Source of the DNA: Dactylonectria macrodidyma
Lineage: Eukaryota > Ascomycota > Sordariomycetes > Hypocreales > Nectriaceae
Reading direction: 5' to 3'
Assembly (NCBI GenBank): GCA_020744425.1
Contig: JAGMUV010000014.1
Location: 310,001-374,000 of the forward strand
DNA length: 64,000 bases
Part shown: piece after piece, positions 11,516 to 23,202 of the stretch
Layout of the letters: every line of letters starts with the position of its first letter
Numbering within the stretch: position 1 is the first letter of the stretch
Position numbers and translations under genes: made by a program
Notes under the pieces: model-generated
Told to the model about the DNA's origin: nothing
The model's database searches: none
The model's input: the letters and a program-made list of their open reading frames with translations, nothing else

Positions 11516-12772
11516 AGGTTCAGATGTTCACGTTGATGACATGTCGGACCTAGTGATCTATGGTTGCCTTCAGATAAATGAACACCACAAACTGGTCGAG
11601 GGAACTGCAGTCTGATGTGATGCTGGAGTTCTGGGTCTCATCGCGTAAGGTTTTGAGATGTTATCACAAGCTGGTCGCTAATGGATCCGAGATGAGGGCA
11701 TCTTTGTTCCATTTCGATGACCTCGCTATTATAAAACTGGCGGTTCTGATGCACGTACCGAGGTTGTTGAGCATCTCAAATTCTAGTAAAAAATTCACCT
11801 TTTCGGCATCCTCGACCAAAGACAAACACAGCGGCAAGTCACCTTCATCAAGCTCGTTAACCTCACCCACAGCTACAAGATCATACGCTATTCCACGGTG
11901 GGACTCGCCAGACTTGACAATGACAAATGGGAAAGTCTAAAACGTGTCAAAAATTAGAAGTTCTTTAATTCCAAGCTTGTACCTTTACCAACATCATGAT
12001 AACTGTTGAGTGAACAAAGACGAAGAAAACAACGCTGCGCCTAATGGAAACCCCTAAACGCTGCCAGCAGACAATACATGATGCACCGGCCTCAGACCCC
12101 TAAAATAGAAACAATGGACTAACCGATCGCGCGCCCTAAAAACAGGACAGTCTGCTGACAGAAGAGGCATGAGCGCCTCAAACAGTGCATCCCGCTTTGG
12201 GGAGCTAATGGAAGCTCTTTTGAGACTTCAATCGACGACTGGACGAAATGCAACCCCTGCATAGCTACAGGACCAAAAAAAATTCTCATGTAGCAGGAAA
12301 TGTTGCTCCCAAGAGAGCCTGATGGAACTTGGAGCATGGATGGTGTGTGCAACCTCCAGGGCGCCATTAATGGCTTGCTGAGTCATGGAATTCCTTTGAC
12401 ATTCTCGCCTCGCAACCACCACATTCTCGTTGAAAGACAGTCAACTGCAATTGCCATTCTAACCTCGCAGCCATCACGTTGCCTAGTCAAAGAAAGGCGA
12501 TGGCTCGCTCAAAGACGGCCCACTGCCTTTGCCGTTCTTGCCTCGCAGCCACACCATTGCTCGCTCATGGACGACTGGCCGATGGTGTGATGGTTGGAGA
12601 TTCAATGACTTCATGATAGCAGACATAGAAAATAATCGAAATGAGCGCCTATAAAACTAGACTGAGCGCTCTCTCACCTCTTCAGCCAACTTTCATAAAA
12701 CAGGCTGGCCTTTCTCGCCCCCTTAGCTTCTTAACCCTCCTCCATCGGAAAATATCGTCCCTTTCGCATGCC
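11516..12772. other. intergenic; imperfect repeats, no supported gene
   Basis: Contains a 120-codon frame (11578-11940, +) and an overlapping antisense frame, neither with family motifs. 12401-12558 holds three imperfect copies of a short unit (listed separately). The in-frame stretch 12641-12772 could extend the next gene by 44 residues. Confidence 0.45.
12401..12558 (+). repeat. three imperfect copies of a ~25-bp unit
   Basis: Units start at 12401, 12456 and 12534. Each reads roughly RTTCTNRCCTCGCARCCA followed by C/A-rich bases ending in TT. Spacing is uneven (55 and 78 bp), so this is a degenerate dispersed-tandem repeat rather than a microsatellite. It lies about 215-370 bp before the FTA2-like start codon and could be promoter-related, or a decayed duplication. 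Confidence 0.45.
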
Positions 12773-14024
12773 ATGTATCCAGACTGGCCTGAGCATGTCC
12801 CTCTACAGCCGCAGCCGAGGTGCATCGGCCCCAAGCTGAAGCCCTTTGACTTCCAGGGCCCCCAGAAAATCGAATTCCTCGAGTACCTCGGCGAGGGTCT
12901 GCATTCGCATGTCGTCAAGGTCAAGGTCCACGGCCAAATCTACGCCTTGAAGTTGGTAAGCACACCCCTAGGTCTTACCTTAATAAATATGAGCACTGTA
13001 AGCTAATCTTGTCGCGCAGTTCAAATTTTGTCCGGACGATGACTGGATGGGTCCTTCAGGACGCAACGACTCCGAAGATCTCCTGACGATGGCCGCCTTT
13101 TCCAGCTTCTCGGAGCCATTTAACGCCGAGTGTCGGGCCTATGGCCGGCTCGAGGAAGCCGGCCATACCGAACTGGCCATTCAGTGCTTCGGTTACGTAC
13201 TCCTCGACGAGGAGCACGAACGTATCTTGCTGAGCCAATGGGAAGTCCTTGATATCGAGTACAAATTGGTGGGATTCCTCGACATGCGTGCTCGCTTCAA
13301 AGGCAAAACCAAGAGTGGCCAGCCCGCACCCATTCGGGGCATCCTCAAGGAGTTTGGCCAGCAGAACGAGGATTTGCGGCAAGGAACTGCGCGCAAGATC
13401 CTCCGCGATATAGTCAAGCTGCAGCAGCTCGGCATAATTCGCCTCGATGTGGGACATCGGCAGCTGATAAATGGCAAGATCGCCGACTTCAGCACGGTCA
13501 TCACCACCCCGCATTACTTGACAAACCAGGAACTCAGAGCAAACCTCAAGCCCGAGGGCAAGGCCGCTGTAGAGTTTGACAGCTTCCGAACCAGTCTTTA
13601 TGATTACTGGGGCTTTGAGGACATGATAGCTGAGTGGAACGACGAACATAAGGATCCAAAGGATCAACTCTCGGTCTACGCCTTCACTAGGATGTGGGGT
13701 CGTCGACCTCGATACAGCCTGAGAAGCACCCCGGGGAGAAATCGCATTTACTCGCTTGTCGATCCAAGAAAACACTACGACTGGAAGCCTAGCGTGTTGC
13801 GGGAGCTTCAAAATCAAGGCAAAAGCAGCGGCGGCCTCAAGAGCAAGTCCCCCCCCGGAGATGTCTCAAAGACGCGCCGAAAGCTCGATGCCAAGCCGCC
13901 CAGGTGGTACTATGACTGCGATGGCGCCGTGTCCGCAAATCTGAGGGGAAGGACAGGGTGGCAAAGGGGGATGCTGTGGACTTATAAAAACGATCGTTTT
14001 GTCCCGTTCAGGAGGGCGCTGTGA
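12773..14024 (+). CDS. FTA2-domain (Sim4 kinetochore subunit-like) protein
   Basis: Two exons: 12773-12955 and 13020-14024; 395 residues (439 if the upstream in-frame ATG at 12641 is used). The N-terminal part, CIGPKLKPFDFQGPQKIEFL then YLGEGLHSHVVKVKVHGQIYALKLF, looks like a degenerate protein-kinase N-lobe: Gly-rich loop and a Lys in YALKL. It is followed by EPFNAECRAYGRLEEAGH and FGYVLLDEEHER. This pattern is that of the fungal FTA2 family (Sim4 complex subunit). I see no intact HRD or DFG motif: IIRLDVGHRQ and IADFSTVI sit where they would be, so it is probably a pseudokinase. The family is expanded in filamentous fungi, and a kinetochore role should not be assumed. The tail is basic. Confidence 0.75.
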
Positions 14025-14790
14025 TTTCGTTTTTAAGTCCAACCTGGCCAGGATGTGGATCACGAAAGGACTACAACTTCCAATTTGATACCTGTATTAT
14101 AAGCACTTCTTGTTTTTTGCCAATTACCATGATTCAGCTACTCGTCTTTCATAATTAGAGTTAGTTCGTTCCACTGTCGGCGGAGGCTTGTTAACACGCA
14201 TTCGTTACAATTATGGAACGCTTCTCAGCTTCACAGTTAGGCTGTGTTGAGGCTCTGCAAATCTCCACTAGTCAGGGCGTTCAAGGGGGGTGAAGGGCTG
14301 GGGCCATTCTGACAGTGCGGAGCTCTAGCTTTCTGATCTTCCCGTCCAAGAACGATAGCCGCACAGATGAACTCCCACTAGACTGAGAACTAGGCGCTTG
14401 CCTCCTAGCTGATGATACTAGTCAGAAGTTGTACATTCCCTTCCAAGCGCGCCTGATAGATGAGTATCCTGCCTCGGACTTTGTACACTTTTCTGTTTGT
14501 GTCTGCTGCACCTTATGAGTTAGTTGTGACCTCAGTGGCGATGCTTATGTGGCGCAGGCGTGCAGGGGACAGGGGACAGGGGGTAAAAGTACCTTGGTAG
14601 GGCTGACTGGATCTCAAGACCCCTCTTCCTCTGCGACATTCCTATGATGCTCCGCCACGCCGCGAGCTTCACATAACTGCGAGTCTCCAGGGCGAGAGAA
14701 AGTGACACAATTATTTTCACGTATCATAGTTTCTTAACCTTCCAGCAGAATCATATCAGATCGCGCAACCCAATTCTCACCGTGACGGCA
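14025..14790. other. intergenic, nothing recognised
   Basis: This holds the 3' end of the FTA2-like gene and the promoter of the HET gene. No gene-like frame or strong motif. Confidence 0.5.
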
Positions 14791-17063
14791 ATGTCTTCAA
14801 CCACCGGACTCCTCCTCGTCGAGGTACTACCCCACTAGCCAGGATTGGTCGTGGGACTATTCACTGACCAATGTTCAGTACGAGTCTCTCGATCTGGAGA
14901 AAGGAGAAATCCGTTTGGCTACCATACTCCCTGGCTCATTCGATGATCCAATCCGGCTCTCATTTCGCCATGTCTATCTTCCAATCCCAGAACAGAACTT
15001 AATTTCTTTGCCTGTAGATTCGGAAAGATTAGAGTCATTGAGGAGGACCCTTCCAGCCGGGTGGAAGGCCGAACACACCCTCGAGGGGAGACTTTTGTTC
15101 TGGAAGGGCGATGGTTCCCAGTCATCATGGACTCATCCAGATCCTACGTACCCCTTCGATCCAACTCGCTTCTCCACACAAGCACCGCTCGATACCAGCC
15201 TACCTACTTTTGAGGCACTGTCTTATTGCTGGGGAGAGCGCTATCCAGAAGAAACCATCTTCATCGAGTCGAAGACACCGCCATTCACCATGCCCGCGCA
15301 ACCCAACCTCGTCAAGGCACTGCGTCATCTCCGGAGTACTGAGACTCCACGCACGATGTGGATTGATGCCGTTTGCATCAATCAGTACGACAAGGTCGAG
15401 CGCGGTCGCCACGTAGCTCGTATGGGTAGTATCTATGCCCTCGCGCCGCGGGTCGTCACCTGGCTCGGTCCCGCAACTCCCACCAGCGACGAGGCGCTTG
15501 ATGAGCTGGAGAATATGGGGAGGCAAATCGAGATCACCGCCAGCGGCAGCTACCGGGCCCCTGGAGCGGATCACCCAGACTGGGCTCAGCGTTACCCCTG
15601 TACCCCTGAGAAGTGGAACGCATTGAGCCGTCTCTTCTGGGACCACGCCTGGTGGCAGCGTTTGTGGATTTGGCAAGAGATCATGTTGGCACGCTCCAGC
15701 ATCTCAGATGGCGCCATCTTGGAGTGTGGCAACAAGAATATTTCGTGGTATCTCGCCCGCCGTGCCCTCCGGCTGCTACGCGAGACTGTGCTCCCCGACG
15801 CCAACATGAGGAAGGGACTCTATCCGTCGCCGGTCATGTGGCTACCGCATGTCTCTGCAGGAGCGAGTATCCGGGACTGGGGCAGCCTGTCTTACATGAT
15901 GAGATCGACAAGTCAGTCGGGATGTACGGACCCGCGAGATCGTATCTACGCACTTCTAGGCCTGGTCCCGAAGAAGCTTGCGGACAAAATCGTCCCCGAC
16001 TACGACGCAAGCGCGGCTCGGGTCTTTCAAGATGCTTTCCTGGCCTTCCTTCAAGTCAACAGCAACCTCATACTGCTCAAGTTCTGCGATAGCACGCTGA
16101 GAACCGAGACTTGGGATGGGCCAAGTTGGGTTCCGGACTGGCAGGTTGGTGTTACCGTCACGCCGCAACAAGCGCGAGCGGCGGGTGGAACCAAGGCTGA
16201 GGCGAAACTTGTCGCTCCTGGAGTTCTGGGGGTTGCAGGTGTTGCAGCTGCCCGGGTGGGTGCCATCAGTACTGTTCACTGGTTGAAGGACACGGCAAAA
16301 TCGTCGACTTTAGAAGTCTGGGACATCGTTAAAGCTTGGCATAATCTTTGGGAAACCAGCCCGAGAACATCGACTGAGATAGAATTTTTTACTGCGCTTC
16401 GCTATGGCTGGGTCTGGGAACGCAGAAACATCGGTGTCTCGGCCCGGGAGTACGACGAAGAGTATCGGTCTCTGGTGAATCGCGACGCCGAAATCAACGA
16501 CGATGACTTGGTTGGCGGACATCTTCTGCAAGACATGGTCAGGGATGAGAAGAATTGTACCTTTTTCTGCACCGAAGATGGTCTGGCAGGAATGGGACCC
16601 GTCGGAATGACCTCCGGTAAGTCACACACAAACGTCAAGTCTTGCCACCCGTGCTAATGGGACTCCAGGCGATATTGTCGCAGTTCTACTTGGCTGCCCT
16701 CATCCAATTATCCTGCGAACAGTCACGGCTTCCGATAAGAACACCGATGCAACCTATCAAGTAGTTGGGCCTGCCTATGTCAATGGTTTGATGGAGTCAC
16801 AGGCCATTCTAGGCCAACTGCCATCTCCATGGGTTATCAGGGTTGATCATTCCATGGGGAAAGAAAGGTGGATCTTTTACAACCCCGAGACGAAGGAAAT
16901 CTCACCTGATTTGCGGTATGGAGACCTACCAGCTGGTTGGACACAGGCTAGAGACGGGACCATGAGAGATCAGCACGCCAATGTCCGGACTGATGACCCC
17001 AGGGAATCCATTGATGCTTTGAAGGCGAGAGGGGTCCAGTTAGAGACGTTCCGACTCTATTGA
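14791..17063 (+). CDS. HET-domain (heterokaryon incompatibility) protein with WW-like segments
   Basis: Three exons: 14791-14823, 14879-16616, 16669-17063; 721 residues. HET motifs in order: FEALSYCWGE near residue 117, LRHLRSTETPRTMWIDAVCI (MWIDAVCINQ core), then ARMGSIYALAPRVVTWLG. The C-terminal GDIVAVLLGCPHPIILR and YQVVGPAYVNGLM are the typical HET end. The HET domain drives vegetative incompatibility cell death when unlike fungal cells fuse; many paralogs have unknown partners. Unusually, residues ~69-102 look like a WW module (LPAGW ... GRLLFW ... SSWTHPDP), and a second WW-like half occurs near the C terminus (LPSPW ... RWIFYNPETKE). Exon 1 is only 11 codons and was chosen because it supplies the only upstream ATG with a clean splice. 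No STAND/NACHT or ankyrin part is fused. Confidence 0.88.
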
Positions 17064-19213
17064 GGGCACGATTCTGGTCGATGGGCTTAGTTCATGTTGC
17101 CCCTGGGAAATTTAAATGCAGGCTGTTCAGGTGGCGTGGAAATATCCAACCCAAAATTCGTTGAACCGTCAGAGGTGGCGTCACAGGTATCTACCGTGCT
17201 TGGTGGCACTTAAAGCACTATCACTTGGCGGTCAAGGTCTAGACCGTGTTCCAGCTTTCCCGCCCGTCTAGAGTGATATTATGTTGTGCTACTTGAAGGC
17301 TTTCAATAGCGTTCAGCGCTTCCTTTTCCAGCAGTCCCGTCGGTCTGGAGATTCCTCCTCCCCTTGTACTCTAGAATGTTTGCTGACAGACTGATACAGA
17401 TACAGAGTCGAGCTACTGGCCCAAGGCCCCCTGCGAGTAGTAAAGCAACTTCCATTCTGCCTCTCCCCTAATTCGAAACGAGGCGGCGCCCGAACGGATG
17501 AGACAGTAAGATGCACAAAACCCCTGCGTACTTCTATGCAGGGATCTAGGGTCAGCGAGCTTGGAGCTCGAAGTGGAAAAGCCCGGGTCTAGGCACCGCC
17601 TTACCTATTCTGGACAATTCATTGTAACTTACAATGAATTGTCCAGAATAGTTAAGAGAGACTGCCACATGATCGACGAAGGCTGGAAGAGTCCGTTGAC
17701 CACCAGAGGTCATCCAGCCTCCCATTTTAACCTTTCCGACATCAACGCAATCATGTCTGTAGAGAAACTTGAAGCCCTAGCTCATTGTATCCTTGCCCTG
17801 TGCAAACGCGCCAAATCCGATGGTCCTGAAAGTATCGATGATGATACAATTCTGAAGGTCAGTAGAATGGTTGAAATCACGTGATTCTAAACCCATACTT
17901 GCTAGGTAATGAATGAGTCGGAAGCGCCGAGAAGGTGTTATTTTACAAACGCCTCTTCTTTGCCCTTCCGTGTCCCTCCCGTTGCCTTCCGTGTCCACCA
18001 GCCCCTTCTCTCTCTGACCCTGTTATCCTTCCTGGCTTCCCATGGGTGACGAGCAGTACAGTCATTTACTCAGATTACATTTCAGAGTCCCCCCTGAGTA
18101 CTTGTTCAAGGCAAATCAGTGATGAGTTGACGAATTCGTCCGCCTCGTTAGCTATTTTGCTTCCGCCACTCCCCTAAAGAAATGATAACCTCACCCGCGA
18201 GCGCATTGCGTGCCAAATCATTGCCCACTTGCCAAGTCAAAAATAGACAAGGAAAAAGAAATATATTGGCTAGAAACAGTAGTTCATTTTGCCATTTCGC
18301 CAAGGGGAGAGGTGGAAGCCTAGGTAAGGAGTCTTGGCGAAACAGACGGGTAGGTGCTTGCTCACTAACCAGGTATCTCAAGCCACATCAAGAGCTGGGT
18401 CATGACGACCTGATTGACAGAATAGAGCCATGCCGCAACGCACATCACCGCAAAGGCCCCTTCTTCGCAGGCTAGGCTAGGTACTCCCGGTTTTCCATCA
18501 CTAGCATGCGTATCGTGGCCGCCTACCCACATGCAGCTTGACATGGGCAACACTGCAGACATCCAATGGGCGTTACGCCTCCCAGCCACGGCAATGCTCC
18601 TGGGTCATGGGATGCGTTCCATGAGAAACGCTACGTATTGTCCCATGTGCCAGGCCGACACTATTCATGGACTGGCGGGGAGGTTTAAGCAATTAGCTCA
18701 TGTTAACATCATCAGCCCTAGTGAGCCATTGCTTCTCGCAGTTTGAGGTGGCTCAGAGGAGCTGGCGTACTGACAGCTGAGTGGTTGAACTTTTCATGAC
18801 AGTTACTAGTGTTGAGTCTTCCAGGGGTTGTGTTGTATCAAATGACGGAGCGGCGCAGGTAAAGCAGTTCATTTTGGGCAACCGTCCGCTCCCTTCAACT
18901 TTCGCGTAGCAAGCGGTAACCGGCAATATAAAAAGACCCATCCAACCACTGTCGAAGAAACATTCGCCAACTCGCAACGCTCATCGCATCATTTGCATAC
19001 TTCTCAAAAACACATTCCTGTGTGCTACCATTAGCTTTGGTAGATACCGACTTTTGGCCACTTCCTTCTTCCTACTTTGCTGTCCGCACCACCAAGGGCA
19101 AGTTGCTTCTTTCACAAAGTCAAAGAAACACAGTTTTCTTCACATTTCAAGCATTTGAAAACCGACTTTTGGCCACTTTGTTTCAAGCCAACTCAACTTG
19201 TTCATCATCCACC
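17064..19213. other. 2.1-kb gene-poor stretch
   Basis: No family-bearing frame. A 107-codon frame (17561-17884, +) spans the 47-bp palindrome listed separately and matches nothing I know. Short T-rich stretches and AGGTAG-type repeats occur around 18300-18500. Near the right end, an 18-bp phrase (ACCGACTTTTGGCCACTT) occurs twice, at about 19047 and 19161, in the presumed leader of the next gene. Confidence 0.45.
17605..17651. repeat. 47-bp perfect palindrome (23-bp arms, 1-nt centre)
   Basis: Arm 17605-17627 is the exact reverse complement of 17629-17651, with one base (17628) between. Flanking bases no longer pair, so the symmetry ends sharply. DNA this symmetric extrudes easily and is usually unstable, which suggests a recent fold-back duplication or a hairpin footprint. 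It is too long and too perfect for a transcription-factor site. Confidence 0.95.
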
Positions 19214-20413
19214 ATGTCTATTCCGCAGAATTGGCAGTTGCGTCTCATGCCAACAGGCCAGTTCGATACAACCACCCTGCGACAAGCTCTCACACAGAAG
19301 AAGCCGTCGATCCAGTCCTCTGTGACGTCCAACAAGAACGCCGCAAACAAAGACTGGCCGGAACTCAGCAATCGCCCCACCATCTGGGACGATTTCGATC
19401 TCCCAAACCTCAAAGAGAGTTATGGCCATATCCTGGACTTGGAAGTTCCAGCATACCAAATCCAGGTCCCAATTGCCGATTTGGAGTTGGCGGGCGTTGT
19501 CATTGACAAACCGAGCGACGTCAAGCGCCTAGTTGCCTGGAACGACGATGTGATGAAGCCGACTTTAGACCTCGCTAAGTCATATCTCGGACTGCACCCA
19601 GGCATCGCCCTCCGTCACGCTCGTTCAGATGCCGAAAAGACGACACTTGCCAGGGTTACCATGCCTGGCAAGGGCCAGTCACTCGCCGTGGACCACAAAA
19701 TCGAACTTGACGATTTTCCGGCGGCTAACCTTGTAGTCGGATTCAGTCGGCCGAGCTCGAAATGGAACAGCAAGGCCTTCGCGGACACCCTGGAAACTCT
19801 CACCAAAGAGGCCCTCTGGCCGCTGAGACAGCTCGCCAATGCCTGCAAGTATTCCAAGACTCGGTATGGGTACATACAGACGGAAGAAGAGCTGGTTGTC
19901 TGCTGCTTTAGCGGGGACGGTGACGACTTGAAGGCTGCTATCAAGCCCATTCCATGGTCCCGGCACGGTCCCCACTCGCTCACCACCGACCTTGCGCTGT
20001 GGTGGCTTTGCATGCTAGCAATGGCTGACCCTAATCGCCGGGTAATTACCAGTGAAAGTGAAACGATCAGGATCAACGCTTGGGAACGCATTTTCATTGA
20101 CGAGGAGCGAGGGTCGATTCTTCGCCATCGATATTCCCGCTTCGAGAAGCCCACGACCCCGCCACCGCTGCCGGCCTACCACACGCCTTCTCGGGGTAAT
20201 GCGGCTGCCTTCGAAGCCGCCACCGGCCTTCAAGCAAACGGGTGGCCAGTCGAGGAGACTGTTGCCAATGTCTCCCCTGCCGATCCTTCCGAGCCCAACG
20301 CCGACATGTTTTTGCTCTCCGACGCCATGGTTATCGAATTCCCAACCTTCCTTGCTGGCAGTGGCGAGTACCTGGCGGATGCCGGGGAGGATGCGGCCAG
20401 GGACAACCAGTAG
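19214..20413 (+). CDS. conserved-looking fungal protein of unknown function
   Basis: Single exon, 399 residues from the ATG at 19214. The frame continues upstream to 19022, but that part is low quality and repeats a leader phrase. I do not assign a family. Visible features: an acidic central region; NLVVGFSRPSSKW, then LWPLRQLANACKYSKTRYGY and IQTEEELVVCCFS, a pattern resembling the strand-strand-helix core of PD-(D/E)xK-like nuclease folds seen in some fungal orphan families (a guess from spacing only); LALWWLCMLAMAD; and a Pro-rich segment (PTTPPPLPAY) near residue 320. No signal peptide or membrane segment. Codon use and full-length openness argue for a real gene. It sits alone between two gene-poor regions. 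Confidence 0.7.
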   Translation: MSIPQNWQLRLMPTGQFDTTTLRQALTQKKPSIQSSVTSNKNAANKDWPELSNRPTIWDDFDLPNLKESYGHILDLEVPAYQIQVPIADLELAGVVIDKPSDVKRLVAWNDDVMKPTLDLAKSYLGLHPGIALRHARSDAEKTTLARVTMPGKGQSLAVDHKIELDDFPAANLVVGFSRPSSKWNSKAFADTLETLTKEALWPLRQLANACKYSKTRYGYIQTEEELVVCCFSGDGDDLKAAIKPIPWSRHGPHSLTTDLALWWLCMLAMADPNRRVITSESETIRINAWERIFIDEERGSILRHRYSRFEKPTTPPPLPAYHTPSRGNAAAFEAATGLQANGWPVEETVANVSPADPSEPNADMFLLSDAMVIEFPTFLAGSGEYLADAGEDAARDNQ

Positions 20414-21865
20414 GGAACAAAGCTCGTACGGTTTTCTGATCCGTCAGGGTGTTCATTCCAGGCCGATGCTTGCAGCGTCCTCATGGGGCTGCATCAGCAC
20501 GCTGGTTTCCTTTCTTTTACAGTCAGTCAGTCGTTACATGGTAGAATATTAAATACATCATCTTATAAGTATTAGCACTAAAGAGGACCTATATTATAGC
20601 ACACTTAGCTTACAAGTTAGCCATAATATAGGCCGAACATTACTGAAGCTGCAGTAGATTTAGCGGATATTAGCTTGTAATGATATGATGCTGAATATAC
20701 TGTTAAGTACCTAGCAGGGATTGGAGGATGTGGCGTCCTTGGCGTGGGCAAAGACTTGAAATGTCCTCCATTGAAAGCATAGAAGCCGCTTCGTGTCACG
20801 GCAACCGCCGAGATACCGATCACCGAGTGGTGTGCGATAAGGGAAGCCGTTTGATCACTGCTTAAATAAGGCTGGTATCGTGAAGTAACCTGTAGGTAGG
20901 TTTGCGTCAGGCCGTGTTACGTGTTGTGAGAATCTAGCAGCTGCCACGGAATTGACCTCACTTTCCTCATGCGGAAGGCCGATTGAGAGCCCACCCTCCC
21001 CCAAGCACTAGGCTAGGTAGTGTCCCGAACGTTTGGTGCCGAGAGCCTGAAGTCATCATGTGGGGTAAAAGAGCCGAAGTCAATCAGGCGGCTATCTGTT
21101 CTCACTTCGCCTTCCATGTAGGCTTCTTCTTATCGTTCGGTGCTCACATTCAGGGCCCGTGGCAAAAGACGGGTCTCACTTCACCTTTCTGTTTGGGATG
21201 CATATCGGAACTCACATTGCTGTGTGGTAGCCCCACTCGGCTGAGAAGGAGGCGCTTATACACGCGAGCCGGTGTCGGCCGCAAGACCAGCTACGTACCA
21301 AATGAAGTGCCATCGGGTCACCAAATGCCTTCACTTCATTCTTTTTCAGGAAACTTTAGCCAAGGGGGTGGTATTAAAGATCGTGGGGTTTGTGGAGACC
21401 AAATGCTGCGCGGGGGGCACTTTTCTTGTTTGCGGGGTGAACGGCAGTGCAACCTCTCTTGCGTTATTCATCTCTTCTAGACATCCTTGCTCAATGGCTG
21501 TAGCTGCAAGCGGCCGATACATTCTACCGAGCCTGGCGTGGTAGAGTTAGTGCTTTCGGCCTCGTCTGCGGCGTGGCACATCATTTGCATGGCTCTTTCC
21601 CCCTTCTACTACGTATAATGTGATTAATTGATGGCGGCGGCAAGGTAGTCAGCTCAAAATCTTGGTTCAATTTTCGCAGATGGCTAAATCCTAGACATTG
21701 CAGGGCTCCCCCTTGCATTTGACGATATTTTAGAATCCAGATTCTACAGGATGTCTCGCCTTGGTTACAGACTACATCAGCCCTAAAAAAGAAATGCAGC
21801 GAACAAACTGCCTCTCCACTAACGTCAAAGACCCTGTCCATGCCAAGCCCGGCAGAGTCACAACA
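20414..21865. other. intergenic; small AT-rich inverted repeat
   Basis: 1.45 kb without a supported gene. Around 20588-20632 a 10-bp inverted repeat (CCTATATTAT / ATAATATAGG) encloses an AT-rich loop just after the preceding gene. It could be a 3'-end structure. Confidence 0.4.
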
Positions 21866-23202
21866 TCAAGACCGCAGGTAGTCGCAAACACTCTTGCCCC
21901 AGCGCACGGCGCTCTTGTACGTCCACATGCCGGGCGCGTTGCCCTTCTGCAGGCCCTCGATGGCGTCCGCAAACGCCGTGCCAAGGCCCTCCTCCTTGAT
22001 CTGTCGGACTGGGTAGAGGTACGTTTTGAAGGAAAAGAGGACGGCCCCGGATCGGGGAAGCCGGCTGAGCGTCTGTAGCTCGATGCGGAGGAAGGTCTAG
22101 ATGCGTCAATACGGGTGCGCTTCGAGGGGAGCATAATTGTATGCCGGGGTGGAGAGCGACAAACCTTTGTAATATCGACGTCTTCGTCTGCCACAAACTC
22201 TTCGCCGGCGTTTATGTGGTTTGTCTTGCAGTCGAATAGATCCGTGTGCGTTTGCACCGACCACTACATGCCGAGTAAGGTCAGCATCGCCCATTCGCAC
22301 CGAAAGGAAAAGGGGGAACAATTAAACTCACGTTTGTCCGCTTGACGCCCTTGCCCACCTCGAGCTTGCCAAAGAAGCGCTCCATACTAGCAGCAATCCT
22401 CTCATACGACGGTACTGAGGTGTGAATCTCGACCAGCGACCGGCCCAGCTTGGACGCCGGGTCGAAGCCCGACGGGAAGCAGCACATGAAGGCGACGGTG
22501 CGGTGGCCCTCGGGCGACGGCAGCAGCAGGAACACGTCCTCCTCGACCGTCTCGCCGATGACCCGCAGCGCGGCTTCGACGTCGGGCCCGGCCACGATCG
22601 GGAACGTCTTGCCTGTCACGGCGTTGACGCACGCCGAGCCGTCGCCGGAGAGCCGGAAGATGGTGGGGAAGCGTGCGGGGAGGTACTCGGCGAGCAGGTA
22701 CGTGTACAGCTCTCGCACCGCGTCCTCGCCGCCGGGCACGTATCCGTGCACTCCGTTGCCGTGGTTCTGGATGAGCTCGCGTCGGGTTGTGACGCGGTCG
22801 AGGTAGTCTTCATCGATGGTGATCAGTTCCGAGGGGGTGTCCGCCTGGATGGCTACATGAACGGTAGTTGTCAGTCATCATATTGCCGCCTTTCCCAAAG
22901 AACACTCGTCAACTCACCCATAGTGATGTGGTAAGTCGGCTTAAACGGCCGCAGCTGTCGTCGGGGAGCAGTCTTCCACTCAAAGTCCTTCAGTGGCTCG
23001 ATGGACAGAACCTTCTCGGGCACCTTTGGGGTTTCTACCGACAGCACCGGCTGTCTGCGTGATTGCATCCATCTTTTGGCCTGACGTTGCTGTTAGATGG
23101 GGCTATAGATGTACTGTCGAGGATACTCACGATGCCAGTGATGGCCCAAACGGCAAGCAAGACGAACACCGGGAGGGTAGTGAGCTCAAAGAAAGAGTGC
23201 AT
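21866..23202 (-). CDS. DUF3445 / haem-dependent oxidative N-demethylase-like protein
   Basis: Five exons on the minus strand: 23202-23131, 23080-22918, 22852-22332, 22263-22165, 22096-21866; 361 residues. An N-terminal hydrophobic helix (TTLPVFVLLAVWAITGI) anchors or exports it. Family signs: RPFKPTYHITMG, then ITIDEDYLDR, RELIQNHG, a long alpha/beta core with FPIVAGPDVEAA and FCFPSGFDP-like text (CCFPSGFDPASKLG), NWSVQTHTDLFD, and the late FLRIELQTLSRLP followed by FSFKTYLYP. These match the DUF3445 / HDOD-like family, whose bacterial members form part of a haem-dependent amine N-demethylase. All splices restore the frame exactly. Substrate in fungi is unknown. The TATA-like element at 23323-23328 precedes it. 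Confidence 0.87.

Noticed and set aside
11578..11940. 120-codon plus-strand frame and overlapping antisense frame
   Set aside because: Neither shows a domain or convincing splicing; Ser-rich end looks like non-coding translation.
13056..13817. 253-codon open frame antisense to the FTA2-like gene
   Set aside because: Lies wholly within the sense exon, lacks motifs and follows the shadow pattern of the coding strand.
17561..17884. 107-codon frame spanning the palindrome
   Set aside because: Its first third is created by the palindrome itself; no homology signs and no nearby promoter features.
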